From contig NZ_OY776576.1 in assembly GCF_963675815.1 (NCBI RefSeq), positions 62,001-126,000 on the forward strand: a stretch of 64,000 nt of DNA, written 5' to 3'. The notes under the pieces were generated by a model. That model saw only the letters and a program-made list of their open reading frames with translations. It was not told where the DNA came from and made no database searches. Numbering within the stretch: the stretch's first letter is position 1; each line of letters begins with the position of its first letter. A program made the position numbers and the translations under genes. The DNA is from an uncultured Desulfuromusa sp. Its GTDB lineage: Bacteria; Desulfobacterota; Desulfuromonadia; Desulfuromonadales; Geopsychrobacteraceae. This document shows, in pieces, positions 17,105 to 25,960 of the stretch.

Positions 17105-18849
17105 TACGAACGATCCTCAAACTGAGTGTCATAAAGTCGTTTATACAAACCGCCTTGCTGGAGCAATTCATTATGCTTCCCGGACTCCACAATAGCTCCC
17201 TTGTCAAGAACCAGAATCCGGTCTGCATACATAATTGTGGACAGACGATGAGCAATAACAAATGTGGTTCGATTCGCCATCAGATTCCCAAGTGCCTGTT
17301 GAACCATGGCTTCACTTTCAGTATCCAGAGCACTGGTCGCTTCATCCAGCAACAGGATAGGAGCATCCCTTAAAATTGCACGAGCGATACAGATCCTCTG
17401 CCGCTGTCCTCCGGATAAGCGCACACCACGATCGCCCACCAAAGTTTCGTACCCATCCGGCAGTTGCGAAATAAATTCATCAGCATAAGCCTGACGTGCA
17501 GCAACTTCTACGGCGCTGAAATCAGCATCTGGTCGTCCGTAACGGATATTATTCATAAGGGTGTCATTAAACAGAAATGTTTCCTGATCCACCAAAGCCA
17601 GATTATCGTGCAGACTTTTTTGCGTCAGGGTGCGAATATCTTTCCCATCAATCAGAATTTGACCTTGCTGAGGGTCATAAAAACGATTCAACAAACCAAT
17701 AAAGGTACTTTTACCTGCCCCGCTGGGTCCAACCAGAGCAACAACCTCACCCGGTTTTGCAGCCACAGAAAAATCACGTAAAACCAGGTCATCATCATAG
17801 GAAAAACCAACATTTTCAAAACTGACATACCCCTGACTGCGTGGTAAATCAATAGCGTCAGAAGCGTCAACGATTTCAGAATGGGTATCCAGCACCTGAA
17901 AAACCCGTTCTGCCGCACCAATGGCTTTTTGGATCGTATTATTCACTTTTGTCAGCCGTTTTAAAGGCGAATACATCAGCAAGATTGCAGCTAGAATAGA
18001 GAACAGTTCCCCTTTGGTTATCTCTTCGGCCACAACACGCCCCAAACCATACCAAAGGACAACAGCTACACCGAATGAAGTCATAATCTCCATGATCGGT
18101 GCTGTAGCTGCTGAATATCTGAAAGTTTTACGGATTAATGTAAAAAATTTAAAATTATTCCGTATAAATTTCTGTTCTTCCTGCGGCTCAGTCGCAAACG
18201 CCTTAATAACCTTGATTCCAGAAAAACTCTGTTCCAGCACGCTAGTCACATTCCCCATTGCGGCTTGACCACGACGGGAAAATATTTTTATCTTTTTACC
18301 GACAGCTACTGCCGGGAGAACAGCTGCCGGCACAGCAACAAAAGCCATCAAAGCCATTTTCCAGTCGGCATAAAAAGCATATCCGGACAGAGCGATCATC
18401 GTCACTGTTTCGCGGAGCAATGTCACCAGAACATCAGCAAGCGCCGCTTGCATCACATTGACATCATTGAGAATTTTTGACATCAGTGAGGCAGAAGAAT
18501 TCTTGCTGAAAAAGCGCATCGACAGATTAATAGAATGACCAAAAACTTCGTTACGAATATCCTGAATAGCCAGTTGTCCGGCAGTCTGAATATTGTATGA
18601 CTGGACATAGCGGGAAAAACCCTTTATTGCAGCCAGGGCGACAACCAGAAAAGGGATCATTTTTGCCATACCTAAATTACCGGCAACAATCAATTCATCC
18701 ACAAATGGCTTGACCAGATAAGCAATGACCGCATCACAACCAGAAACTCCCAATGATGCAACCATAGACAGGGCAATAATCCACTTGTAGGGCGCTGCGT
18801 ACTTGATCAATCGCAGATAAATATTTTTTTTTCGTTCAGCCAATAACAC
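17104..18849 (-). CDS. msbA: Lipid A-core flippase, ABC exporter
   Basis: MsbA flips core-lipid A across the inner membrane. The 581-residue half-transporter has six membrane helices (about 1-310), then the ATPase with Walker A GPSGAGKST near 375, signature LSGGQRQRI near 477, and Walker B ILLLDEATSALD near 500, followed by the H-loop AHRLST. Length matches E. coli MsbA (582). The start is GTG at 18849, with AAAAGG about 7 nt upstream. It stands between lpxB and the DUF374 acyltransferase in the lipid A operon, which supports this role over a generic exporter. Confidence 0.93.
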   Translation of the reverse strand: MLLAERKKNIYLRLIKYAAPYKWIIALSMVASLGVSGCDAVIAYLVKPFVDELIVAGNLGMAKMIPFLVVALAAIKGFSRYVQSYNIQTAGQLAIQDIRNEVFGHSINLSMRFFSKNSSASLMSKILNDVNVMQAALADVLVTLLRETVTMIALSGYAFYADWKMALMAFVAVPAAVLPAVAVGKKIKIFSRRGQAAMGNVTSVLEQSFSGIKVIKAFATEPQEEQKFIRNNFKFFTLIRKTFRYSAATAPIMEIMTSFGVAVVLWYGLGRVVAEEITKGELFSILAAILLMYSPLKRLTKVNNTIQKAIGAAERVFQVLDTHSEIVDASDAIDLPRSQGYVSFENVGFSYDDDLVLRDFSVAAKPGEVVALVGPSGAGKSTFIGLLNRFYDPQQGQILIDGKDIRTLTQKSLHDNLALVDQETFLFNDTLMNNIRYGRPDADFSAVEVAARQAYADEFISQLPDGYETLVGDRGVRLSGGQRQRICIARAILRDAPILLLDEATSALDTESEAMVQQALGNLMANRTTFVIAHRLSTIMYADRILVLDKGAIVESGKHNELLQQGGLYKRLYDTQFEDRS

Positions 18850-18873
18850 AAGGGAGCCTTTTATAAATTTCTG

Positions 18874-20040
18874 TCATAATGGAGAAGCTGTCATTTCTGC
18901 TGCAATCGCAGCAACTCGTGCTGAACAACCAGGGGAACCTAACATCTTCCGAACTTCCGTCAAATTATTTTGCATGGCCTCAGCATAATCAGAATCGTCC
19001 AGGAGACGTAAAACTTCCGCGCACATGTCTTGCGGCTGGGCCGCATCCTGAATAAACTCCCTGACAATCCCGCGACCGGCAACAATATTTGTCAATCCCG
19101 CATATTCAATTTTTATCAGCCGTTTACCAATCGCATAACTCAAAGGAGCTACTTTGTACAGAATGGCCATCGGCGTACCAACCAAGGTTAATTGCAAGGT
19201 TACCGTTCCTGATACGGTTAAAACAGCATTGCATGCAGCTGCCACTTCATAAATATTTTCTTCGACAATAAAAACCGGCAATTGAGTCTCAGAAAACCTT
19301 TGCTCGATAACATCCCGGGACAAAGATGGTGCAACCGGAACGAGAAATTTTGCAGTGGGCTTTTTACGATGTAAAAGCTCAGCAGTTTCCACTAACGTGT
19401 CTAAAATATAATTCAATTCACTGTTTCGGCTGCCGGGAAAAATCCCAACCACCTGTGTATCCGGTTCAACTCCAAGGTGATGACGCAATAAACCTGCGGG
19501 CTGATTTTCTGCAAACTCATCCAGCAGTGGATTACCGACATACTCAGCTTTAACTCCCAGCGATTCATAGATCTTGAGTTCAAAAGGAAAAATCAATGCC
19601 AGCCGGTCAACCCGCTCGGCAATAACTTTAGCGCGACCACTGCGCCAGGCCCATACTTTAGGGCTGATATAGTAAAGAACCGGGACACCAACGGCCTTAG
19701 CAGCCTTGGCGAGGCGAAGATTAAAATCCGGAAAATCGATTAAAACAAGGAGATCTGGTCTTTCCTCACCATTAAGTGTCAGTTTAAGCTGTTTAAAACG
19801 AGTGTAAATCCTGGGCAGCTGACTGACGACTTCAACAACCCCCATAACAGATAATTCGTCAGAAGGGAAAAGTATTCTGCATCCGGCAGCACGCATTTTA
19901 TCACCACCGACACCAAAAAATTGCAGATGAGGCTGATATTCTGCTGCAGCCGCTATCAGATTGCTGCCATGGAGGTCACCTGAAGCTTCTCCTGCGACTA
20001 TCATAATTTTTGGAGATCTATCAGCAGCTGTTTGCAGCAT
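18874..20040 (-). CDS. lpxB: Lipid-A-disaccharide synthase
   Basis: LpxB joins UDP-diacylglucosamine and lipid X to form the lipid A disaccharide. Seen: MIVAGEASGDLHGSNLI near the N-terminus, FFGVGGDKMRAAG, LVLIDFPDFNLRLAKAAK, YYISPKVWAWRSGRAK and LTVSGTVTLQLTLVGTPM; together these are the GT19 signature. The protein has 388 residues from the ATG at 20040, which I prefer because upstream residues to 20091 are unlike the family. lpxI, which often lies between lpxA and lpxB in Geobacter relatives, is missing here. Confidence 0.95.
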   Translation of the reverse strand: MLQTAADRSPKIMIVAGEASGDLHGSNLIAAAAEYQPHLQFFGVGGDKMRAAGCRILFPSDELSVMGVVEVVSQLPRIYTRFKQLKLTLNGEERPDLLVLIDFPDFNLRLAKAAKAVGVPVLYYISPKVWAWRSGRAKVIAERVDRLALIFPFELKIYESLGVKAEYVGNPLLDEFAENQPAGLLRHHLGVEPDTQVVGIFPGSRNSELNYILDTLVETAELLHRKKPTAKFLVPVAPSLSRDVIEQRFSETQLPVFIVEENIYEVAAACNAVLTVSGTVTLQLTLVGTPMAILYKVAPLSYAIGKRLIKIEYAGLTNIVAGRGIVREFIQDAAQPQDMCAEVLRLLDDSDYAEAMQNNLTEVRKMLGSPGCSARVAAIAAEMTASPL

Positions 20041-20124
20041 AAAATTCCCGGGCACTAAAAACAAAAGGCGAGATCCATACGGGTCTCGCAACTTTTGAAG
20101 CAGAAAAACAAATAAATACAGAAA

Positions 20125-20898
20125 CTATCGCACCAACCCACGCTCACTTTTCTGCAGAAACTCAAGGTATGCTGTAACTTCTGAGCTCGTCATATCAAAC
20201 TGAGACTCTATCTGCGCAACAGCTTCTTCCAGTTTCAGATTGGAGCGAAACACCAATTTATACATATTTTTGATATTTGCCAGAGCCTCACGACTAAACC
20301 CACGACGTTTTAATCCTGTCAGGTTTAAGCCCACAACTCTTGCCCGGTCCCCTTGTACTATCGCATAGGGAACAACATCCTGACCAATCATTGAACCACC
20401 ACTGGCCATGACATGACAGCCTATACGTGCAAACTGATGGACAGCACTGAGCCCGCCAAGAATTGCGTAATCATCAACCTCAACATGCCCGGCCAGAGTC
20501 GCAGCATTGGCAAGAATCACATGATCTTTCACGATACAATCGTGAGCCACATGGGCATAAGCCATAAGGAGGTTATCATTGCCGATTGTTGTGATGCCAC
20601 CGCCGTCTTCGGTCCCCAGATGGATTGTCACAAATTCTCGAATCCGATTACGATCCCCGATTTTTAAATATGAGACTTCTCCTGAAAATTTCAAATCCTG
20701 AGGAATAGCACCGATCGAAGCAAATTGAAATATGTGATTATCACACCCAATCTCGGTATGCCCCTCAATGACAGTGTGAGGACCAACTGTTGTTCCTGCA
20801 CCAATCTTGACCTGCTCTCCAATAACGGCGTAAGGGCCAACCTTCACTGAAGAGTCCAGTTCAGCTCCCGGTGCAATAATTGCTGTCGGATGGATCAT
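20125..20898 (-). CDS. lpxA: UDP-N-acetylglucosamine acyltransferase
   Basis: LpxA moves the 3-hydroxyacyl chain from ACP to the 3-OH of UDP-GlcNAc, the first lipid A step. The 257-residue protein is a left-handed parallel beta-helix built from hexapeptide repeats (for example IGAGTTVGPHTVIEGHTEIG), with the catalytic histidine region MAYAHVAHDCIV near residue 122 and the C-terminal helical part starting GLNLTGLKRRGFS. Length matches E. coli LpxA (262). GGAGA stands 4 nt before the ATG. It follows fabZ after 11 nt. Confidence 0.96.
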   Translation of the reverse strand: MIHPTAIIAPGAELDSSVKVGPYAVIGEQVKIGAGTTVGPHTVIEGHTEIGCDNHIFQFASIGAIPQDLKFSGEVSYLKIGDRNRIREFVTIHLGTEDGGGITTIGNDNLLMAYAHVAHDCIVKDHVILANAATLAGHVEVDDYAILGGLSAVHQFARIGCHVMASGGSMIGQDVVPYAIVQGDRARVVGLNLTGLKRRGFSREALANIKNMYKLVFRSNLKLEEAVAQIESQFDMTSSEVTAYLEFLQKSERGLVR

Positions 20899-20909
20899 AG
20901 TGTCTCCAA

Positions 20910-21347
20910 TTATTTTTGCGCAAAAGTAGCCATCAAGTTTGCTTCTGCTACCAAGGTGTCTTCAACAAAAGCCTTGCCGCTAAACTGGTAAATACCTCTG
21001 CGTTTTGACATCAGCTCCACTTCTAAACGCAGAACATCTCCAGGGAGAACCGGTTTCCGAAAACGCGCCTTATCAATCCCGACAAAATAGGTCAGACTGT
21101 CTTTACCAATATCATCGATAACAGTAACATATGCACCACCAACCTGTGCCATAGCTTCAACAATCAAGACTCCCGGCATGGTCGGATGGTCAGGGAAATG
21201 ACCTTGAAAAAAAGGTTCGTTAATCGTGACATTTTTATATCCGAAGACTTTCACACCCTTTTCAACTTCTTCTAAGCGGTCAATCAAAAGAAAAGGGTAT
21301 CGATGTGGCAAAATTTTCATAATCTGTTGAACATTCATTACAAGCAT
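20910..21347 (-). CDS. fabZ: 3-hydroxyacyl-[acyl-carrier-protein] dehydratase
   Basis: FabZ dehydrates 3-hydroxyacyl-ACP and competes with LpxA/LpxD for that pool. The 145-residue hotdog protein shows ILPHRYPFLLIDRL, GHFPDHPTMPGVLIVEAMAQ with the catalytic His and Glu (near residues 50 and 64), and a C-terminal beta strand region ending with MATFAQK. The ATG at 21347 lies just after the lpxD stop, with GGAG 7 nt upstream; an internal ATG three codons later is possible. Placement between lpxD and lpxA is the usual one. Confidence 0.95.
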   Translation of the reverse strand: MLVMNVQQIMKILPHRYPFLLIDRLEEVEKGVKVFGYKNVTINEPFFQGHFPDHPTMPGVLIVEAMAQVGGAYVTVIDDIGKDSLTYFVGIDKARFRKPVLPGDVLRLEVELMSKRRGIYQFSGKAFVEDTLVAEANLMATFAQK

Positions 21348-21348
21348 A

Positions 21349-22380
21349 TCACTTCTCCTTCAACAGCGCTTCAAGCTCATCCAGACGCTTTTGCATTTGC
21401 TGCAGATCTTTTCGCATTTCAGGGAGTTTGGGTAATGTCATTGTCGCCCTAAGCCATTTTTTGTGCGGCATCAGTGGCAAACCTGAGAGGATCTGATTGG
21501 GAGCGACATTTCCTGTTGCACCACCACGACCACCAATCATGACATTCTCTCCGACTGTCAGATGTCCGGCAATAGCTGCTTGCCCGCCAAAGGTACAATG
21601 ATTGCCAATCTTTGAACTCCCGGCAACCCCCCCCTGGGAAACCAGAATACAGTCTTCTCCAACATCCACATTGTGAGCAATTTGTACTAAATTGTCGATT
21701 TTGGTACCGCGACGAATACGTGTTTCGCCAAGAGCAGCACGATCCACACAGCTATTTGCACCAATCTCAACATCCTCTTCCAGAACAACAATACCGACCT
21801 GAGGGATTTTATAATAGGCCGATCCATCCGGGGCAAAACCAAAGCCGTCCGAACCTATTATTGCAGCAGGTTGCAAAATAACCCGATCATATAAACGGCA
21901 ACCTTCACGAATCACAGTATTAGCGTGCAAAACACAATCGTTGCCGATTATAACATCCGAATAAACCATAACACCGGGATATAGCGTGGTTCCCGCCCCT
22001 ATTCTCACCCGTTCTCCCACCACACAACCAGGATAGATTGTAACCGTGGGATCGACAACAGCAGAGTCTGCGACCGAAGCCCCTGCCATAATTCCTCTTA
22101 CCGGTCGTGGTAAAACTTGCAGGAAGGTCAGAATTTTAGCAAACGCCAAATATGGATTAGCACAGACAATCAAATTCTTCCCGGAAACTTCAACTCCGGG
22201 GGAAATGATAACTGCTGACGCCTGACAAGATTCCAGCTGGGCAAGATATTTTGGATTAGCAACAAAAGTGATGTCACCGGCCTGCGCTTTATCGATAGGT
22301 GCAACCTGAAGAATTTCAAGCTCAGCATTTCCCCGGATTTCACCACCGACAAGATCAGCTAATTCATGTAGTTTTGCCAT
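21349..22380 (-). CDS. lpxD: UDP-3-O-(3-hydroxyacyl)glucosamine N-acyltransferase
   Basis: LpxD adds the second 3-hydroxyacyl chain, at the 2-amino group. The 343-residue protein has the N-terminal uridine-binding domain (ELADLVGGEIRGNAELEI, FVANPKYLAQL), a left-handed beta-helix from about residue 108 to 300 (GAGTTLYPGVMVYSDVIIG), the catalytic histidine stretch DNLVQIAHNVDVGED near 236, and a C-terminal helix ending with MQKRLDELEALLKEK. Full length for the family. It sits between skp and fabZ. Confidence 0.96.
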   Translation of the reverse strand: MAKLHELADLVGGEIRGNAELEILQVAPIDKAQAGDITFVANPKYLAQLESCQASAVIISPGVEVSGKNLIVCANPYLAFAKILTFLQVLPRPVRGIMAGASVADSAVVDPTVTIYPGCVVGERVRIGAGTTLYPGVMVYSDVIIGNDCVLHANTVIREGCRLYDRVILQPAAIIGSDGFGFAPDGSAYYKIPQVGIVVLEEDVEIGANSCVDRAALGETRIRRGTKIDNLVQIAHNVDVGEDCILVSQGGVAGSSKIGNHCTFGGQAAIAGHLTVGENVMIGGRGGATGNVAPNQILSGLPLMPHKKWLRATMTLPKLPEMRKDLQQMQKRLDELEALLKEK

Positions 22381-22423
22381 TATTGATTCTCTACTCTTTT
22401 ATATTTCAGTCAGTCGTAACAGT

Positions 22424-22936
22424 TTATTTTTTGCTTTCATCGTAGGCCTTGATAAGTTTTTCAGTCAGATCTTCAACGTTCTCATCGACATAAACCAAAC
22501 CGCCTTCACTCCGCTCAAAAATCATGGTGTACTGTCCATCTTTACCAAATGTTTTTAAAATTTCGGAAAGTTCCTTCAAGATTTCCTGGGTCCGCTTTCC
22601 ATCTTCCTGTTGCAACTTACGCTGAGCATTTTGCTGAAACTGCTGTAAAGCCTCTGCGCTTTGTTGATATTCTTTTATTTTTTCCTGTTTTGCGGTGTCA
22701 GACAGGAGAGCAGCCTGTTTTTCAAGTTCACCTTTGAGTTTTAAAAAATCCCCCTGCTGGATCTTGAATTCAGTTTCATATTGTTTTGCAAGTTCTGCAA
22801 TTTCGGTTTTCGCTTGCGCTCCGGCTTTGGATAAGTTTAACGCTTTCTGCAAATCAACATAAGCAAGCTTATTTGCTGCAAAAGCAGTAGTCGAAAGTAA
22901 AAGTAAAGCTGCGAGAGTAATAATAATTTTTTTCAT
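22424..22936 (-). CDS. skp: Periplasmic chaperone Skp/OmpH
   Basis: Skp holds unfolded outer-membrane proteins on their way to the Bam complex. The 170-residue protein has a signal peptide (KKIIITLAALLLLSTTAFAA), then AYVDLQKALNLSKAGAQAK and a long helical hairpin (about 40-135) rich in Lys, Glu and Gln, followed by YTMIFERSEGGLVYVDENVEDLTEKLIKAY, typical of the family. The mature part would trimerise as a jellyfish-like cavity. It lies 23 nt after bamA, as in many diderms, and before lpxD. Confidence 0.93.
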   Translation of the reverse strand: MKKIIITLAALLLLSTTAFAANKLAYVDLQKALNLSKAGAQAKTEIAELAKQYETEFKIQQGDFLKLKGELEKQAALLSDTAKQEKIKEYQQSAEALQQFQQNAQRKLQQEDGKRTQEILKELSEILKTFGKDGQYTMIFERSEGGLVYVDENVEDLTEKLIKAYDESKK

Positions 22937-22959
22937 GACCTTCTCCTGTGAATAAATAT

Positions 22960-25200
22960 TTAAAAAGATTTTCCGATGCTGAATTCAAATACCGATTGCT
23001 TCTCATCATCTCGAGGCGAGAGATTATAACCCCATTCAAAACGGAGTGGCCCCAACGGACTCTGCCAACGGATACCGGCGCCAACACTGTTACGCATATC
23101 AGAGAAATATTCCTCATCGTCCCTCCATGCATTACCAGTGTCATAAAACAAAACCCCTTTCAAACCAAGATCTTTATAGATGGGGAACAAGTATTCAAAG
23201 TTGAAATACCCCATTTTTTCCCCGCCGATGTAATCTCCATCTTCATCGACCGGGCCAACCTCCCGGGTTTCGAATCCACGCATGGTGCGGATACCGCCCA
23301 GGAAAAACTTCTCCGTTATCGACACATCATCATCATTTGTGGAGACAACATATCCAGCCTCCCCATGAATCGAAAAAACCGTCCCCCAGAACAGCGGGAA
23401 AAAATGGCGGTGTTCAACGATTGATTTGACAAAATTTTCTGTACCTCCCAGACCGGCATATTCAAGGCTCAGCTTGGTTATACCACCACGACTGGGATCT
23501 TGATAAAAATCAGTGCTATTACGAACCCATTCTGCGGTGATGGAAGAAAGCTTCGCCTTCCGTGCATAAATCCAAGGGTCATCATAACCGACAGAAGCGT
23601 AATCAATATTTAAAATTTCCTGTTCCTCATAACGATAGGTCAAATAAGCTTTTGAATTCCGACTTACAGGATGCCCAGCCCTGATCGACCCACCGGTTCG
23701 CTGATCATCGTAATCGTCATATTCTCTTTCCGACTTATAGACCTCGCCTCCCAGAGTCCAATCCGTATCCAAGAAATGCGGATCACTGATACCAAGAGAA
23801 TAGGTGTTACTGGTTGAGCCGAATGAGCCACTTAAACTGAGGCGAACCCCATAACCCATAAAATTATCCTGGGAAAGCGATCCTTGGGCCATAATCTTAT
23901 CCGTTGAAGAATAACCGGCACCGATTGAAAAGGTTCCTGTTGGTTTTTCCTCCACTTGAACATCGAGAACAGTTTTGGTTTCATCTGAACCCGGATTATT
24001 GGTGACATTCACTTCATCAAAAAATCCAAGGTTACGAATTCTTCGATTCGCGTCCTTAATTCGCTTTGCACTGAAAAGACTCCCCTCCAGCAAGGGAATT
24101 TCACGCCGAATAACTTTGTCTCGGGTTTTTGAGTTGCCGTTGATCTCAATTCGTTCAACAAACACCTGAATTCCCTGTTCCACCTCCAGATTCAAATCAA
24201 TCAGCAATGCCTTTTTATCCTTTTTCGTCAGTGGTGTTACGTTGGCATAAGCATAGCCGTTGTCTGCGTATACATCTGTCAACGCGAGAATGCTTTCACG
24301 TAATTCAGTGCGGCTAAAAACACCTCCGGGTTTCAGTTTCACCAAGGTCAGTAATTGCTCTTCAGGGAGCATCATGTCGCCGGAAAGTGAGACTTTGCCA
24401 ACTTTATACTGGGGACCTTCATCAATTTCAATCAAGACATCCAGCGATTTATCTTCGACCAGAGATATCTGTGCCGGCTTAACCTTGACGTCCTGATAGC
24501 CCTCATCATGGTAAGCTGCCTTAATTCTTTCAATATCCAGGTCCATAGTTTCTTCGAGATAAGCCCCCCTGCCAGTGATCCAAGACAGGAACCAACGCTC
24601 TTTCGTTTCAATTTTTTTGAGCAAATCGCTTTTATCAAAAATAGTATTGCCAACAAATTTAATGTCCCGGATAAGAACTTTCTTCCCTTCGACAATATTA
24701 AAGGTCAGAGTGGCCTCATTCTTAATATCGGTTTTCAGCTCCGGCTCTATTTTTGCGGCATGATAACCATCCTCGATATAGGCATTTTTAATTTCAACAA
24801 TACTCTCCTCAATCTTTGCACGGTTATAAATTGAGGGGGTTCTGATTTTCACAAAAGGTCGCAATTTTTGTTTGGTCAGCTCATCATTGCCGGCAAACTC
24901 TATTCTGCGAATCAGGGGCAGTTCTTTGACAACAAAAGTGAGAATCTTCGCTCCCTGGACCTCAGTCAGTTCAGCTGAAACGTCTTCAAAGCGACCCAGA
25001 GCAAAGATGCTGTGTAATACTTCATCAATATCGTCCAGGGAAGTCAGGTCTCCTGGTTTAATTGGGATCACCGCCATGATTGAAGATTTTTCTATCCGAT
25101 TGTTTCCCTCAATCTGAATATCAGAAACTTTAATCTCCTGGGCTATTGACAGTACGGCAATACTTAACAGAAAAAGTGTCAGAAGCGTTTTCTTCAACAT
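22960..25200 (-). CDS. bamA: Outer-membrane protein assembly factor BamA
   Basis: BamA is the core of the machine that folds beta-barrels into the outer membrane. The 746-residue protein has a signal peptide (about 1-20), five POTRA domains (about 22-405, with repeated helix-strand units such as VSDIQIEGNNRIEKSSIM and VFVERIEINGNSKTRDKVI), and a 16-stranded barrel (about 430-746). The lid-loop motif RTMRGFE is near residue 640 and the final strand ends FEFSIGKSF. Its neighbours lolD and skp fit. Length is slightly below E. coli BamA (810) but normal here. Confidence 0.96.
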   Translation of the reverse strand: MLKKTLLTLFLLSIAVLSIAQEIKVSDIQIEGNNRIEKSSIMAVIPIKPGDLTSLDDIDEVLHSIFALGRFEDVSAELTEVQGAKILTFVVKELPLIRRIEFAGNDELTKQKLRPFVKIRTPSIYNRAKIEESIVEIKNAYIEDGYHAAKIEPELKTDIKNEATLTFNIVEGKKVLIRDIKFVGNTIFDKSDLLKKIETKERWFLSWITGRGAYLEETMDLDIERIKAAYHDEGYQDVKVKPAQISLVEDKSLDVLIEIDEGPQYKVGKVSLSGDMMLPEEQLLTLVKLKPGGVFSRTELRESILALTDVYADNGYAYANVTPLTKKDKKALLIDLNLEVEQGIQVFVERIEINGNSKTRDKVIRREIPLLEGSLFSAKRIKDANRRIRNLGFFDEVNVTNNPGSDETKTVLDVQVEEKPTGTFSIGAGYSSTDKIMAQGSLSQDNFMGYGVRLSLSGSFGSTSNTYSLGISDPHFLDTDWTLGGEVYKSEREYDDYDDQRTGGSIRAGHPVSRNSKAYLTYRYEEQEILNIDYASVGYDDPWIYARKAKLSSITAEWVRNSTDFYQDPSRGGITKLSLEYAGLGGTENFVKSIVEHRHFFPLFWGTVFSIHGEAGYVVSTNDDDVSITEKFFLGGIRTMRGFETREVGPVDEDGDYIGGEKMGYFNFEYLFPIYKDLGLKGVLFYDTGNAWRDDEEYFSDMRNSVGAGIRWQSPLGPLRFEWGYNLSPRDDEKQSVFEFSIGKSF

Positions 25201-25264
25201 CTGTGACCCTCGGCATAAGAATTTAAAAACAAAAGGATAACTATAAAGAATGACATTAAAAACT

Positions 25265-25960
25265 TCAATTTAAATTGTCGCTTGTAAGCATTCCATCTTC
25301 AATCCGCAGGATCCGGTCAAGGCTGTTTGCCAAAGAGATGTTGTGGGTAACAATAATCATGGTCAGTCCACGAGTTTTATGCATCTGGTTCAGTAACAGC
25401 ATAATTTCATCAGATATACGGCTATCCAGGTTTCCGGTGGGTTCATCCGCAAGAAGTAGTTGTGGTTCACGAATAAGAGCCCTGGCAATAGCAACCCGCT
25501 GTTGCTCTCCACCGGATAAAGCACCAGGTTTGTGGGTCAAACGCTTCTCCAAGCCGACTTCCGCCAGAATATCTGCAGCTTTTTTTTCCGCATCAACACG
25601 TCTGACACCACCAATTAAAAGTGGCATCATGACATTTTCCACCGCCGTAAACTCAGGCAATAACTGATGAAACTGGAACACAAACCCGATAGTACGGTTA
25701 CGAAAACTGTCCAGTTCTGAACCGCGCAAAACGGATAAATTTGTCCCTTTAAAAAACACACTGCCTGAAGTCGGGCGGTCCAACCCTCCAAGAATATGCA
25801 TCAGGGTTGTTTTACCTGCACCGGAAGTACCAACAACAGCCACCCGTTCACCGGCACAGATCTGGAAATTAACCCCGCGCAGGACTTCAATTTCTCCTCC
25901 CGGAGTTTTAAAAGACTTCCCCAGTTCTGAAACTTCAATCATTGCCGCAGCATCATTCAT
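25265..25960 (-). CDS. lolD: Lipoprotein-releasing ABC transporter ATPase
   Basis: LolD powers release of outer-membrane lipoproteins from the inner membrane to LolA. The 231-residue ATPase has Walker A GTSGAGKTTL near 42, the Q-loop FQFHQLLPEFTAVENV near 90, the signature LSGGEQQRVAIARAL near 146, Walker B LLADEPTGNLD near 168, and the switch histidine IIVTHN near 202. The stretch at the Q-loop is the LolD characteristic motif. It overlaps lolC by 8 nt. LolA was not seen in the window. Confidence 0.94.
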   Translation of the reverse strand: MNDAAAMIEVSELGKSFKTPGGEIEVLRGVNFQICAGERVAVVGTSGAGKTTLMHILGGLDRPTSGSVFFKGTNLSVLRGSELDSFRNRTIGFVFQFHQLLPEFTAVENVMMPLLIGGVRRVDAEKKAADILAEVGLEKRLTHKPGALSGGEQQRVAIARALIREPQLLLADEPTGNLDSRISDEIMLLLNQMHKTRGLTMIIVTHNISLANSLDRILRIEDGMLTSDNLN

